Source: an uncultured Acidobacteriota bacterium
Lineage (GTDB): Bacteria; Acidobacteriota; Terriglobia; Bryobacterales; Bryobacteraceae
Assembly: GCA_937952345.1 (NCBI GenBank)
Contig: CALFYN010000199.1
Coordinates: 1 to 27,099, forward strand
DNA length: 27,099 nucleotides
Direction of reading: 5' to 3'
Numbering within the stretch: the stretch's first letter is position 1; each line of letters starts with the position of its first letter. The translations under genes and the position numbers were made by a program. Below are positions 1 through 8,666 of the stretch, one piece after another. A model generated the notes under the pieces. The model ran no database searches. It was not told where the DNA came from and saw only the letters and a list, made by a program, of their open reading frames with translations.

Positions 1-3
1 GAA

Positions 4-48
4 GGGGACATTTCTACTTTGCCAGGATGGGGACATTTCTACTTTGCC
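4..48. repeat. Tandem pair of identical 20-bp repeats, possible IS end
   Basis: GGGGACATTTCTACTTTGCC occurs at 4-23 and again at 29-48, identical over 20 bases and offset by 25. Closely spaced direct repeats of this kind are found at the ends of some insertion sequences, IS21-like elements for example, so this may be the terminus of an element lying left of the window. No transposase is visible here, so the identity is only a guess. Confidence 0.5.
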
Positions 49-69
49 TTGACACAGCAGCGATTTCCC

Positions 70-98
70 TTGACAGCGTGAATGGGTGATGATACTTT
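70..98 (+). promoter_or_regulatory. Candidate sigma70 promoter of the first receptor operon
   Basis: A perfect -35 hexamer TTGACA (70-75) is followed after 17 bp by TACTTT (93-98), which keeps three of six -10 consensus bases. It lies about 37 bp upstream of the receptor start. A second TTGACA sits at 49-54. The -35 match and spacing are seen directly; activity is inferred. Confidence 0.35.
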
Positions 99-134
99 CC
101 AGTTTGAGAAAACGGTTTCGCAAAGGACAACGTC

Positions 135-3100
135 GTGTCAATTTTCAAACCACTGCTAGCTGTTCCACTGCTGCTCGCCTGCGCGTCCCTGTCGATGGGC
201 CAAGTCAGTCGAGCCTCTCTCACGGGGAGGGTCGAGGATCCTTCTAGCGCGGCAGTTGCTGACGCCCGTGTCACCGCCATTCACACGGGAACCAACGAGA
301 CGCTGGTGACCCAGACCGACTCGCTCGGCAACTTCCTGTTTCCGGCCCTGAGCATCGGCGCGTACCGGCTCCAGGCCGAAATGAGCGGGTTTAAGACTTA
401 CGTCCGGGAAGGTATCGTTTTGCAAGTCGATCAGCGGGCTCGCGTCGATGTCAGGCTGGAACTTGGCGAGGCCACACAGCGAATCGAGATTGTTGCCAAC
501 GCCACGCCCACCGAAACCGAGTCCTCCGCGTTGGGACAGGTCATCGAGAACAAGCGCGTCGTGGAACTTCCCCTAAATGGACGCAATCCGCTCGAGTTGA
601 TGCGGCTCGCAGCAGGCGTCCGCCTGCAGGGTTCCGCCTTTCTCGACACCGCCAACTTCAATCTGACCAGCGTGAGCATCAATGGTGGACAGGGCGGAAC
701 CAACGCAATGCTCCTGGATGGCGCCAGCCTCACGCTGCCCGAGCGCAACGAATACTCTCTTGCGCCGAACGTCGACGCTGTTGAGGAGTTCAAGGTCCAG
801 ACCAATGCCTTCTCGGCCGAGTACGGCATGACCGGCGGTGGCGTGATCAATATCGTCTCCAAGTCTGGCACCAATCAGTTCCACGGCAACCTGTTCGAGT
901 TCCTGCGCAACGACAAGTTGGACGCCGCCGGGTGGACCAATAACCGCAGTGGCTTGAGAAAGGCGCCCGTACGCTATAACCAGTTCGGCTTTAGTCTGGG
1001 TGGTCCAGTCCGCCTACCCGGATACAACGGCAAGGACAAAACCTTCTTCTTCACCAACTATGAGGCCATTCGCTACAGTTCTGCCGTAACCACTCAGGCT
1101 CGCGTCGCAACTCCGCTGGAACGCCGCGGCGACTTCTCGCAGACCTACGTGCTAAACCCAAGCTCGCGCCAATTCGTTCCAGTGCAGTTGTTCGACCCGA
1201 GCACAACTCGGGCGAATCCCTCCGGCGCCGGCTTGGTCCGCACTCCCTTCCCGAATAGCGTGCTCCCCGCCAGCCGGCTCGACCCGGTCGCCCTCAAAGC
1301 GCTGAGCTACGTTCCTGAGCCCAACCGGCCGGCCGAGGACCTCACCGGCCGCAACAACTATGCCCGTGCCCCCGGCTCAACGGTTCGCAACGATCAGTTC
1401 ACCGCTAAGATCGACCACCAACTGACGTCAAACCACAGGCTCTTCGGCAGGTACAGCTTTAACGATGTGACGGAAAACAATCCACCGTGGAGTTTCGGCG
1501 AAGGGAACGTTGCCGATCCCACGGGTGCCATCAAAGGCCGCGAGGCCCAGAACGCGGTCGTCGGAATAACCAGCATTCTGTCGCCGAGGATGATGAACGA
1601 GTTGCGGCTGGCCGCCAACCGTCAATGGGTGTGGAGCAACCCGGCGGGGATGAACAAGAACGCGCCACAGGAACTGGGCCTGCCTTCCATCGTGCCATCC
1701 ACCCTCTTCCCCCGCTTCATCGTGGACGACAGCATTCTCATCGGCAACAACATGGGTCAACTTGCCCTGCGCGGAAACACCGTTCTGCAGGTGACCAATT
1801 CCACCAACATGACGCGCGGGAGACATAACCTGAAGATCGGCTTCGACGTCCGCTTTGACGAGCGCAACAAGTATCAGCCAGGACCGGTATCCGGTGAGTT
1901 CAGCTTCCTGCGCGGCTCCACCAATAACCCGCAGTCACCCAATGCCACCGGCTTCGGCATCGCCACGTTTGCACTCGGCGCCGTCACGTCCGGCCGCCTG
2001 GTAGTGGGGCTGGCAGCCTCGGAACGTTACTATTACTACGCGGGTTTTATCCAAGACGACATCAAACTCACACCGCGATTGACGCTCAACGCCGGCTTCC
2101 GCTACGACATCATTACGACGCCTCGGGAACGTTTCAACCGCTATAGCAACTTCAACCCCACAGCCATCAATCCCATCACCAAGCTGCCTGGCATACTCCA
2201 GTTCGCCGGAGTCGACTTCGGCCGCGCCGTCGACCAGAACGACTACAACAATTTCGGACCCCGGTTCGGCATGGCATACGACCTGTTTGGCGGTGGGCGC
2301 ACCGTACTGCGTGCGGCCTATGGGATCTTCTACTTCCACACGGCGACCTTCGCCTTCCCCGGAACCGATGGTTTCTCTTCCACAACCAGCTACGCGTCGC
2401 CGGACGGCCTCAACCCGGCCTTCCAACTACGGGCCGGCCCCCCGAACATCATCCAACCTGCCGGCAGCAGCAATGGTCCGGCGAGTTTCCTTGGCCAGGG
2501 CGTGGCTTTCCGCGAACCCGGCAGCCGCACACCCTACGTGCAACAGTGGAACTTCGGAATTCAGCAGGCGGTAGGCAATCGCGGCTTGCTTTTGGAAGCT
2601 GTCTACGCGGGAAGCCATACCTTAAAGGCGGTTAGCCAAGGCTACAGCCTGAAGCAACTCGACCCCCGCTATCTCAGCCTTGGCTTCTCCCTCGACGATC
2701 GCGTACCGAATCCGATGTACGGCATCATCCCTCCCGGAACCCCGCTCAGCAATCCGACCATCTCCCGCCAGCAGTCGCTTCTGGCTTTCCCAGCCTTCAA
2801 CGGCGTGGGAGTGATGAACCCACAGATGGGCAACTCGATCTACCACAGCGGTCAGTTTCGCGCGGAAAAACGTTTTTCGCAAAGCGTAAGCGTGCTCGGC
2901 GTCTACACTGTCTCGAAGCTGATCGGCGACATTGGTCTGAACATCATCAGCTTCGGTGGTGGCGCCGATCAGTTCAACGTTGCTTGCGGCCAGAACACAC
3001 TGCTCGATCGCCAATCCTGTCGCGCCATCGAGCCCCAAGACGTTTCTCAGATCTTCACCACGAGCGGTCTGTGGGAAATCCCCGTTGGACAAGGCAAAGC

Positions 3101-3569
3101 ATACGCCCCGGCCTCCCGTGTCGCCAATGCCGTATTGGGCGACTGGCAGGTAAACGGTATCCTCACGCTGCAGACCGGCATACCCCTCGCCGTTCGGGGA
3201 GCCAACAACCGCGCAGCCGACCGTCCACATACGATCGCCGATCCCGAACTGCCCGCGGACCAGCGCACGGTGGACCGCTGGTTCAACACCGCTGCCTTTG
3301 TGCAACCGCCCCTATTCACCTACGGCAACACGGCCCGCACCCTGCCGAACGTCCGCGCCCCGGGGCTGGCGAGCGTCGACTTCTCGATTTTCAAGTCGTT
3401 CCGTTTCTCGGAGCAATGGCGGCTGCAGTTCCGCTCCGAGTTCTTTAATCTCTTCAACCGCGTCAATCTTGGCACCCCGAACACCAGTTTCACGGCGGGC
3501 GGGTTTGGCGTAATCACCACCGCGGGCCTTGGACGCCGCGCCCAATTCGGCTTGAAGCTGATGTTCTGA
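135..3569 (+). CDS. TonB-dependent receptor, Oar-like, with carboxypeptidase-regulatory domain
   Basis: Predicted outer-membrane receptor of 1144 residues for TonB-driven uptake. Residues 1-22 are a signal peptide ending in SMGQ. A carboxypeptidase-regulatory-like beta-sandwich covers about 25-110 (SLTGRVEDPSSAAVADARV, then GNFLFPAL). The plug is about 125-245, with ELPLNGRNPLEL and FSAEYGMTGGGVINIVSKSGTN as landmarks. The rest is a long beta-barrel with aromatic-rich strands, ending in a C-terminal phenylalanine (LKLMF) as outer-membrane barrels usually do. The start is GTG at 135 with AAGGA at 123-127. It is the first gene of a same-strand run with GH2, cupin, dehydratase, lyase and symporter genes, so its ligand is probably a glycan or glycoside. 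Family and location are confident; the substrate is inferred from neighbours only. Confidence 0.92.
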   Translation: MSIFKPLLAVPLLLACASLSMGQVSRASLTGRVEDPSSAAVADARVTAIHTGTNETLVTQTDSLGNFLFPALSIGAYRLQAEMSGFKTYVREGIVLQVDQRARVDVRLELGEATQRIEIVANATPTETESSALGQVIENKRVVELPLNGRNPLELMRLAAGVRLQGSAFLDTANFNLTSVSINGGQGGTNAMLLDGASLTLPERNEYSLAPNVDAVEEFKVQTNAFSAEYGMTGGGVINIVSKSGTNQFHGNLFEFLRNDKLDAAGWTNNRSGLRKAPVRYNQFGFSLGGPVRLPGYNGKDKTFFFTNYEAIRYSSAVTTQARVATPLERRGDFSQTYVLNPSSRQFVPVQLFDPSTTRANPSGAGLVRTPFPNSVLPASRLDPVALKALSYVPEPNRPAEDLTGRNNYARAPGSTVRNDQFTAKIDHQLTSNHRLFGRYSFNDVTENNPPWSFGEGNVADPTGAIKGREAQNAVVGITSILSPRMMNELRLAANRQWVWSNPAGMNKNAPQELGLPSIVPSTLFPRFIVDDSILIGNNMGQLALRGNTVLQVTNSTNMTRGRHNLKIGFDVRFDERNKYQPGPVSGEFSFLRGSTNNPQSPNATGFGIATFALGAVTSGRLVVGLAASERYYYYAGFIQDDIKLTPRLTLNAGFRYDIITTPRERFNRYSNFNPTAINPITKLPGILQFAGVDFGRAVDQNDYNNFGPRFGMAYDLFGGGRTVLRAAYGIFYFHTATFAFPGTDGFSSTTSYASPDGLNPAFQLRAGPPNIIQPAGSSNGPASFLGQGVAFREPGSRTPYVQQWNFGIQQAVGNRGLLLEAVYAGSHTLKAVSQGYSLKQLDPRYLSLGFSLDDRVPNPMYGIIPPGTPLSNPTISRQQSLLAFPAFNGVGVMNPQMGNSIYHSGQFRAEKRFSQSVSVLGVYTVSKLIGDIGLNIISFGGGADQFNVACGQNTLLDRQSCRAIEPQDVSQIFTTSGLWEIPVGQGKAYAPASRVANAVLGDWQVNGILTLQTGIPLAVRGANNRAADRPHTIADPELPADQRTVDRWFNTAAFVQPPLFTYGNTARTLPNVRAPGLASVDFSIFKSFRFSEQWRLQFRSEFFNLFNRVNLGTPNTSFTAGGFGVITTAGLGRRAQFGLKLMF

Positions 3570-3586
3570 AGAGAGGAGGACATCAC

Positions 3587-5677
3587 TTGCATCGGCTCGG
3601 CGTAATGGCGGTGGTTCTTACGGCCGTAAATTCACCGATGGTCGGGATGCCCGCACAAAGCGGGGCTCCCGCGGCCGCAGCCAGGCGGGAGATCGATCTC
3701 GGCGGGCGCTGGCACTTCGCGATTGACCCTGCGCGCACCGGCCAGCGAAACGGCTGGCATCAGCCCGGACTCAACTTGCGCGATTGGGGCGCGGTGGACG
3801 TGCCGCACTGCTGGAGTCTCGATCCTCGCTACCCGCACACCGGCGCAGCGTGGTATCGGCGCACGTTCCACGTGTCTGAGGGCGCCTCTGGTAGACATGC
3901 CCGTCTCGCCTTCGAGACTGTTTTTTATCGCGCCAGAGTATGGCTCAACGGTCGGCTGGCCGGTGTTCATGAGGGCGGATACACACCGTTCCAAATCAAC
4001 GCCACTCCTTACCTGCATCCAGGTGAGAACACTCTTGTCGTAGAAGTGGACAACGCGTGGGACACCACTACCCTGCCCGGCGCCCGCATTGGATCGAGGG
4101 CGCAGGATCAGGTCTACCCATGGATGGAGTATGGAGGGATTCTCCGGCCCGTGAAAATCCTGCTCACTGAGCCGGTCTACATTTCCAAGCTGCGCGTTGT
4201 GGCCACTCCCAATCTTGCCGCGGGCGATGCCTCGATTGAGATAACGGCGTACCTGGGCAACACATCCTCCTCACAGGCAGACGTTGCGTTGCGCCTCAAC
4301 ATAGAAGGGCAAGCATCCGTGGCCGCCGCCGCCACCCTCCCGTCCGGCGCCATCACTCCGGTGAAGGCACGCATCGCGCTGGCGCGCCATCAGGTCCGGC
4401 TGTGGGACCTCGATCACCCCAATCTCTACACCCTGCACGCAACCCTGGGCCGATCCGCATCGCGGACCGTTCTCGATGAAAGCTCCGTCGCATTCGGTAT
4501 TCGCAAGATCGAAGCTCGCGGCGGCCGGCTGCTGCTCAATGGCGAACCGCTGCGGATCGCCGGTGGCAATCGCCACGCGGACCACCCCCGCACCGGCTCA
4601 ATGGATCCACCGGACATCGTTGATGCCGACATGCGCCAGATGAAACTCGCGAACCTTGAGTTCACGCGCTTAAGCCACTACCCGGTGGCCGAGTCGATCC
4701 TTGACTGGGCGGATCGCAACGGGATGCTCCTCATTGAGGAGGGGCTGAACTGGCAGTTGACCGGCGAACAGATGGACTCCCCTATCCTCCGTGGAAAGTT
4801 CAAGGACCAGATGCGCGAAATGATCGAACGGGACTGGAATCATCCTTCCGTGATCGGTTGGAGTGTCGGCAACGAGTATCTCTCCTACGAGGCGCCGGGC
4901 CTGCGCTGGACCCGGGACATGATTGACTTCGTTAAGTCCATCGACGACTCCCGGCTGGTGACGTTCGTCAGTAATCATGCCTTCTCGACAGCATTTCAAC
5001 AGCCCGACGAGGAAGCCTCGCACTATGTGGACCTCGTTTGCGTGAACATTTATGAAGATCTCGCCGCACGGCTTGATCGAGTGCACGAACGCTGGCCGGA
5101 CAAGCCCGTTCTCGTCAGCGAATACGGAGTACGCGGCGATGCCGTGAGTCCCTCCGAACGGAACCGCTTTCTCCGGAATGCCTATGAGATTTTCCGCGCC
5201 CGGCCCTACATCGTTGGCGCCTCGATTTGGACCTATAACGACTATCGCAGCCGCTGGCCCCCGGGAACCGACCGCCACGGACAACGGCAATGGGGCGTGG
5301 TTACCTATGACCGCCAGCCGAAACCGGCTTACGATGTGCTCGCGGCCGAATCCTCGCCTGCCCTTATCACTGCAACTCGCGCGGCGCACCGCGGCAACTC
5401 TACCGTCGTCTCGGCCATCATTACCAACCGAGCTGATTTCCCTGCTTATCCGTTGCGCGATTACACGGCGCACCTGCGTCTTCTCAACTCCAACGGAGAC
5501 CATCTCGCTACTCAGGTTGTAAAGGTTCCGAATCTGGCAACCGGGGCGCAGTTCCAGATCCAGGCGGACATCGCATCGCCAACGCCACCGGCGAAGGCAG
5601 TCATCGAAGTCCTGCGCCCCACTGGTTTCCGTGTAGCCTCGGTTGAGATGACGGTTCTGTCCCATGGAGGAAACTGA
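3587..5677 (+). CDS. Exported glycoside hydrolase family 2 protein
   Basis: Retaining exo-glycosidase of the beta-galactosidase/beta-glucuronidase family, 696 residues. A short signal-like segment (1-24) precedes the sugar-binding jelly roll (about 35-195: GRWHFAID, DVPHCWSLDP, YRRTF). An immunoglobulin-like domain (about 197-305) and a TIM barrel (about 306-590) follow, then a C-terminal beta domain. The acid/base is E430 in GWSVGNEY and the nucleophile E512 in VLVSEYG. The N-x-K motif that contacts the carboxylate in true glucuronidases is not evident after the conserved WTYNDYRSRWPPGT stretch, so specificity is open. The TTG start at 3587 is preceded by GAGAGGAGGA at 3571-3580, which also overlaps the gap after the receptor stop; this spacing favours it. 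It probably acts in the periplasm on material brought in by the receptor. Confidence 0.9.
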   Translation: MHRLGVMAVVLTAVNSPMVGMPAQSGAPAAAARREIDLGGRWHFAIDPARTGQRNGWHQPGLNLRDWGAVDVPHCWSLDPRYPHTGAAWYRRTFHVSEGASGRHARLAFETVFYRARVWLNGRLAGVHEGGYTPFQINATPYLHPGENTLVVEVDNAWDTTTLPGARIGSRAQDQVYPWMEYGGILRPVKILLTEPVYISKLRVVATPNLAAGDASIEITAYLGNTSSSQADVALRLNIEGQASVAAAATLPSGAITPVKARIALARHQVRLWDLDHPNLYTLHATLGRSASRTVLDESSVAFGIRKIEARGGRLLLNGEPLRIAGGNRHADHPRTGSMDPPDIVDADMRQMKLANLEFTRLSHYPVAESILDWADRNGMLLIEEGLNWQLTGEQMDSPILRGKFKDQMREMIERDWNHPSVIGWSVGNEYLSYEAPGLRWTRDMIDFVKSIDDSRLVTFVSNHAFSTAFQQPDEEASHYVDLVCVNIYEDLAARLDRVHERWPDKPVLVSEYGVRGDAVSPSERNRFLRNAYEIFRARPYIVGASIWTYNDYRSRWPPGTDRHGQRQWGVVTYDRQPKPAYDVLAAESSPALITATRAAHRGNSTVVSAIITNRADFPAYPLRDYTAHLRLLNSNGDHLATQVVKVPNLATGAQFQIQADIASPTPPAKAVIEVLRPTGFRVASVEMTVLSHGGN

Positions 5678-6508
5678 ATGACAAGAATCTGCTTACTTTC
5701 AGCTTTCGCATGCCTGCTGGCTGCCGAGGAGCGCGCCGTGAACCCCACGTTTCTGCGGACGAACCTCCGTGATGCTCGACCCGCCGCGTCTCCACTCACC
5801 ACGCCGACCTGCAAAGCCAGCCCGATCTTTGGAGAGGGGACGCCGCGCGCGAGTGTGGCACGCGGAGTCGCCCGCGTTGCCCGCTTGACCCTGGAACCCA
5901 ACGGTAATTGCGCTCCCCTTACCCTGGGGCGTGAAGAACAGTCCTGGTTTATCCTCAACGGCGAGGGTTCACTCAACGGCAGGAAACTGAGCAAGGATGA
6001 TTTCGCTTATGTCCCCGCCGCGTCCCGTATCGCGTTGTCCGCCGGCGCGGTTGGGCTTGATTTACTGATCCAAGGCTATCGAGTACCGGAGGGACGCCAG
6101 GGGTCAAGCGAACTCCAGATCGCCAATGCCTCCACCGTCAAGAAGCAAGTGGTCGGCAATCATCCCCCCTCCACTCTGTATCAGCTTCTGATTGGCGATA
6201 CCAAGAGCACGCGTGACAAATTTGCCGCTGCCGCGGTTCTCACCAGCCTTTTCATCATGGAGATCACACCGGGTGGCACCAACTTCCCCCATCACCATGA
6301 CCGCGAAGAAGAGGTCTACGTACTGCTCGATGGTGAGGGGCACATGGTAGCCGGCGGAGGAAGCGATGGCGTGGAAGGGAAGTTCCCGGCCAAGGCGGGC
6401 GACGCTTACTTCTATCGGCTCAACACCACGGTTGGGTTCTACAACACCGGTAAGTCGACCGCGCGCATCCTGGCTGCACGGTCTTTGTATCCGTTCCGGG
6501 TCCCATAG
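5678..6508 (+). CDS. Exported bicupin protein
   Basis: Protein of 276 residues with a short hydrophobic export signal (about 1-16) and two cupin domains. The first (about 65-135) has the cupin turn WFILNGEGSLNG but no histidine metal ligands. The second (about 190-270) has an intact motif, with G200, H205-H207 and E211/E212 before VYVLLDGEGHM, so it should bind a divalent metal. The start ATG directly follows the GH2 stop (TGAATG), with GGAGG at 5666-5670 inside the upstream gene, so translation is coupled. Cupins in sugar-acid loci often isomerise, epimerise or open sugars; the reaction here is not known. One dead and one live cupin is typical of duplicated bicupins. Confidence 0.8.
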   Translation: MTRICLLSAFACLLAAEERAVNPTFLRTNLRDARPAASPLTTPTCKASPIFGEGTPRASVARGVARVARLTLEPNGNCAPLTLGREEQSWFILNGEGSLNGRKLSKDDFAYVPAASRIALSAGAVGLDLLIQGYRVPEGRQGSSELQIANASTVKKQVVGNHPPSTLYQLLIGDTKSTRDKFAAAAVLTSLFIMEITPGGTNFPHHHDREEEVYVLLDGEGHMVAGGGSDGVEGKFPAKAGDAYFYRLNTTVGFYNTGKSTARILAARSLYPFRVP

Positions 6509-6534
6509 CGGCCATCCATCAGAAAGGTAATCAC

Positions 6535-7704
6535 GTGAGCGATCGTATCCAATCCGTCGACGTCTTCCCCTTGCGTATCCCGCGCGATGTGCCCTATCTG
6601 GGGGCGCTGGAAGCTGGAGTGACTGTCGATGATAAGGGACATTTCATCCGGCCCGGCAACCGCACCGTCTACAGTATCGCGGACCACTCCGTGCTGGTGC
6701 GGTTGACCAGCGCCAGCGGCGCCGTGGGATGGGGGGAATGCGTAAGCGTGGTGGCCCCACAGGTTGCTGCCACGATCATTCGCGATCTGCTTGGGCCCCT
6801 TGTAGTAGGGCGCGATCCGATGGACTCCTCCGCCATCTTCGACGATCTTTACAACGCCATGCGAGTGCGAGGCTATTTCGGCGGCTTCTATCTCGATGCG
6901 ATCGCGGCGCTCGACATCGCCGTATGGGACCTGAAAGGCAAACTCGCCGGGTTGCCTATCTGCAAGCTGATCGGTGGATGCCGGCAGGAACGCATCCCCG
7001 CCTACGTCTCGGGGCTTCCTGCTCCCACCTTGGAGGAACGGGTAGAACTGGCCCGCCTCTGGGTTAGCCGCGGTTTTCCAGCGGTCAAGTTCGCCGCTGC
7101 CGTGGCGGACCGCGGCGAATACAACGAGATGCGCCGCTTGCGCGAAACCCTCGGCCCAGACGTCAAAATACTGGTCGATCTCCACTGGCGCTACTCGGCG
7201 GGAGAAGCGATCCGCCTGATTCATCAGTTGGAGGAGTTTGATCTTTATCTGGCCGAGGCGCCGGTACACTCCGAAGACATCGAAGGACAAGCCGAGGTTG
7301 CCAGAGCGATTCGCACGCCCGTCGGCCTAGGCGAGGAATTGCGCACTGCCTACGAGTTCCTGCCCCGTTTCCTCAAACGGTGCATGGATGTTATCCAGCC
7401 GGAAATGGGCCGCACCGGAATCACCTCATTCGCGGAGATCTGTACGGCCGCCAAGATGTTTCACTGCCGGGTGATGCCGCATGCCAGCATCGGCATCGGG
7501 ATCTTCCAGGCCGCCAGTCTGCATGTCTCGGCAACATTGCCGCATCTGGTGTTTCACGAGTACCAGCATTCGATTTTCGACCGCAATCTTCGCTTTCTGG
7601 AAGGCGCCATGAAATGCGCCGGTGGTTTCTTTACGCTGCCCGAGGGACCCGGCCTCGGGGTCCAACCGAGCCCCGGCGTATTCGAGTATTCGATTGTCTC
7701 CTGA
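6535..7704 (+). CDS. Enolase-superfamily (mandelate racemase subgroup) sugar-acid dehydratase
   Basis: A 389-residue cytoplasmic enzyme of the mandelate racemase/muconate lactonizing family. The N-terminal capping domain (about 1-125) precedes a modified TIM barrel. Visible active-site residues are K185 (FPAVKFA), metal ligands D215 (ILVDLHW), E241 (YLAEAP) and E267 (GLGEEL), and the Asp-His dyad D285 (MDVIQPE) and H316 (VMPHAS). The second lysine of the mandelate racemase K-x-K pair is alanine (A187). The D-x-H arrangement D215/H217 recalls galactonate dehydratase. The expected reaction is loss of water from an aldonate or uronate-derived acid to give a 2-keto-3-deoxy acid; the exact sugar is not determinable. 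GTG start at 6535 with AAAGG at about 6523. The DapA-family lyase follows after only nine bases. Confidence 0.88.
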   Translation: MSDRIQSVDVFPLRIPRDVPYLGALEAGVTVDDKGHFIRPGNRTVYSIADHSVLVRLTSASGAVGWGECVSVVAPQVAATIIRDLLGPLVVGRDPMDSSAIFDDLYNAMRVRGYFGGFYLDAIAALDIAVWDLKGKLAGLPICKLIGGCRQERIPAYVSGLPAPTLEERVELARLWVSRGFPAVKFAAAVADRGEYNEMRRLRETLGPDVKILVDLHWRYSAGEAIRLIHQLEEFDLYLAEAPVHSEDIEGQAEVARAIRTPVGLGEELRTAYEFLPRFLKRCMDVIQPEMGRTGITSFAEICTAAKMFHCRVMPHASIGIGIFQAASLHVSATLPHLVFHEYQHSIFDRNLRFLEGAMKCAGGFFTLPEGPGLGVQPSPGVFEYSIVS

Positions 7705-7713
7705 TACAAAGCC

Positions 7714-8649
7714 ATGCAACCAATCAAGGGAATCTGCCCGATCGTCGCTACGCCATTCACACCGCAGGGCGAGGTGGATCGCGACAGCCTGCGGAGCCTT
7801 CTCCGGGGGCTCATCGCCGAAGGGTGCCACGCGCTCACCATGTTCGGCATCGCCTCGGAATACTACAAGCTGAGCGACGCCGAACGCCTGATGATGGCGC
7901 GCATCGCGGTGGAGGAGTGCCGCCGGGCCGGTGTGCCCAGCATTCTATCGGTGACGCAGCACGCCACAGAGATCGCCGTTCGCGAGGCGCTTTCCTGGGA
8001 GGCTACCGGCGCCGACTGCCTCATGTTGTTGCCGCCGTTCTTTCTCAAACCCTCGGCTGCCGCTGTCTATCAACATATACTCGCTGTTGGCAAGGCCGTT
8101 CGTCTTCCCGTCATGCTGCAGTACGCGCCGGAGCAGACCGGCGTGGCTATCGGGCCCGAACTACTCTCCCGCCTGAACGCCGAATCGCCGAACATCAGCC
8201 TGTTCAAGATCGAATGCAAACCGCCCGGTGCTTACATCACGCGACTGTTGGGCCTTTGCGAATCCGCACGTGTTTTTACGGGCAATGCCGGATTTCAGAT
8301 GATCGAGACGCTCGACCGCGGCGCCATCGGCATCATGCCTGGCTGCTCATTGAGCCGTGTTTATCTCGCCATTTACGACGCCTACATAATCGGCCGCCGC
8401 GATGAAGCCGTCCGCCTGCACAACCTTCTTCTGCCGCTGTTGAACCATATTCGGCAGGACGTGGAGATGATCATCCATTACGAAAAGAAGATCCTGGCCA
8501 TTAGCGGCAAGATCGAGCACGACTACTGCCGCCGGCCCGGCTTCACTCCCGACCAAACCCACGATCTGCTGTTCGAGGAGTATTACCGCTCTCTGATGCT
8601 GGAAACCGTCGGCCTGCACACCGCGACGCTGTCCTCCGGCCGCGGGTAG
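7714..8649 (+). CDS. Dihydrodipicolinate synthase (DapA) family lyase
   Basis: A 311-residue Schiff-base aldolase or dehydratase of the DapA/NanA family. Landmarks are the N-terminal IVATPFTPQGEVD, the pyruvate-binding loop (FGIASEYYKLSDAER, in place of the DapA GTTGE loop), Y137 (MLQYAPEQTG) and the Schiff-base lysine K165 (SLFKIECKP). The loop departs from lysine-biosynthetic DapA, so a catabolic role on a 2-keto-3-deoxy sugar acid is more likely. That fits its position right behind the enolase-superfamily dehydratase. Products would be pyruvate plus an aldehyde if it is an aldolase, or a ketoglutarate semialdehyde if it is a dehydratase-decarboxylase. Cytoplasmic. Family sure, reaction inferred. 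Confidence 0.87.
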   Translation: MQPIKGICPIVATPFTPQGEVDRDSLRSLLRGLIAEGCHALTMFGIASEYYKLSDAERLMMARIAVEECRRAGVPSILSVTQHATEIAVREALSWEATGADCLMLLPPFFLKPSAAAVYQHILAVGKAVRLPVMLQYAPEQTGVAIGPELLSRLNAESPNISLFKIECKPPGAYITRLLGLCESARVFTGNAGFQMIETLDRGAIGIMPGCSLSRVYLAIYDAYIIGRRDEAVRLHNLLLPLLNHIRQDVEMIIHYEKKILAISGKIEHDYCRRPGFTPDQTHDLLFEEYYRSLMLETVGLHTATLSSGRG

Positions 8650-8666
8650 AATAAGCGGATCAATGC

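Noticed and set aside
4670..5665. Minus-strand open frame of 331 codons
   Set aside because: Antisense to the GH2 catalytic domain; an artefact of high-GC codon use.
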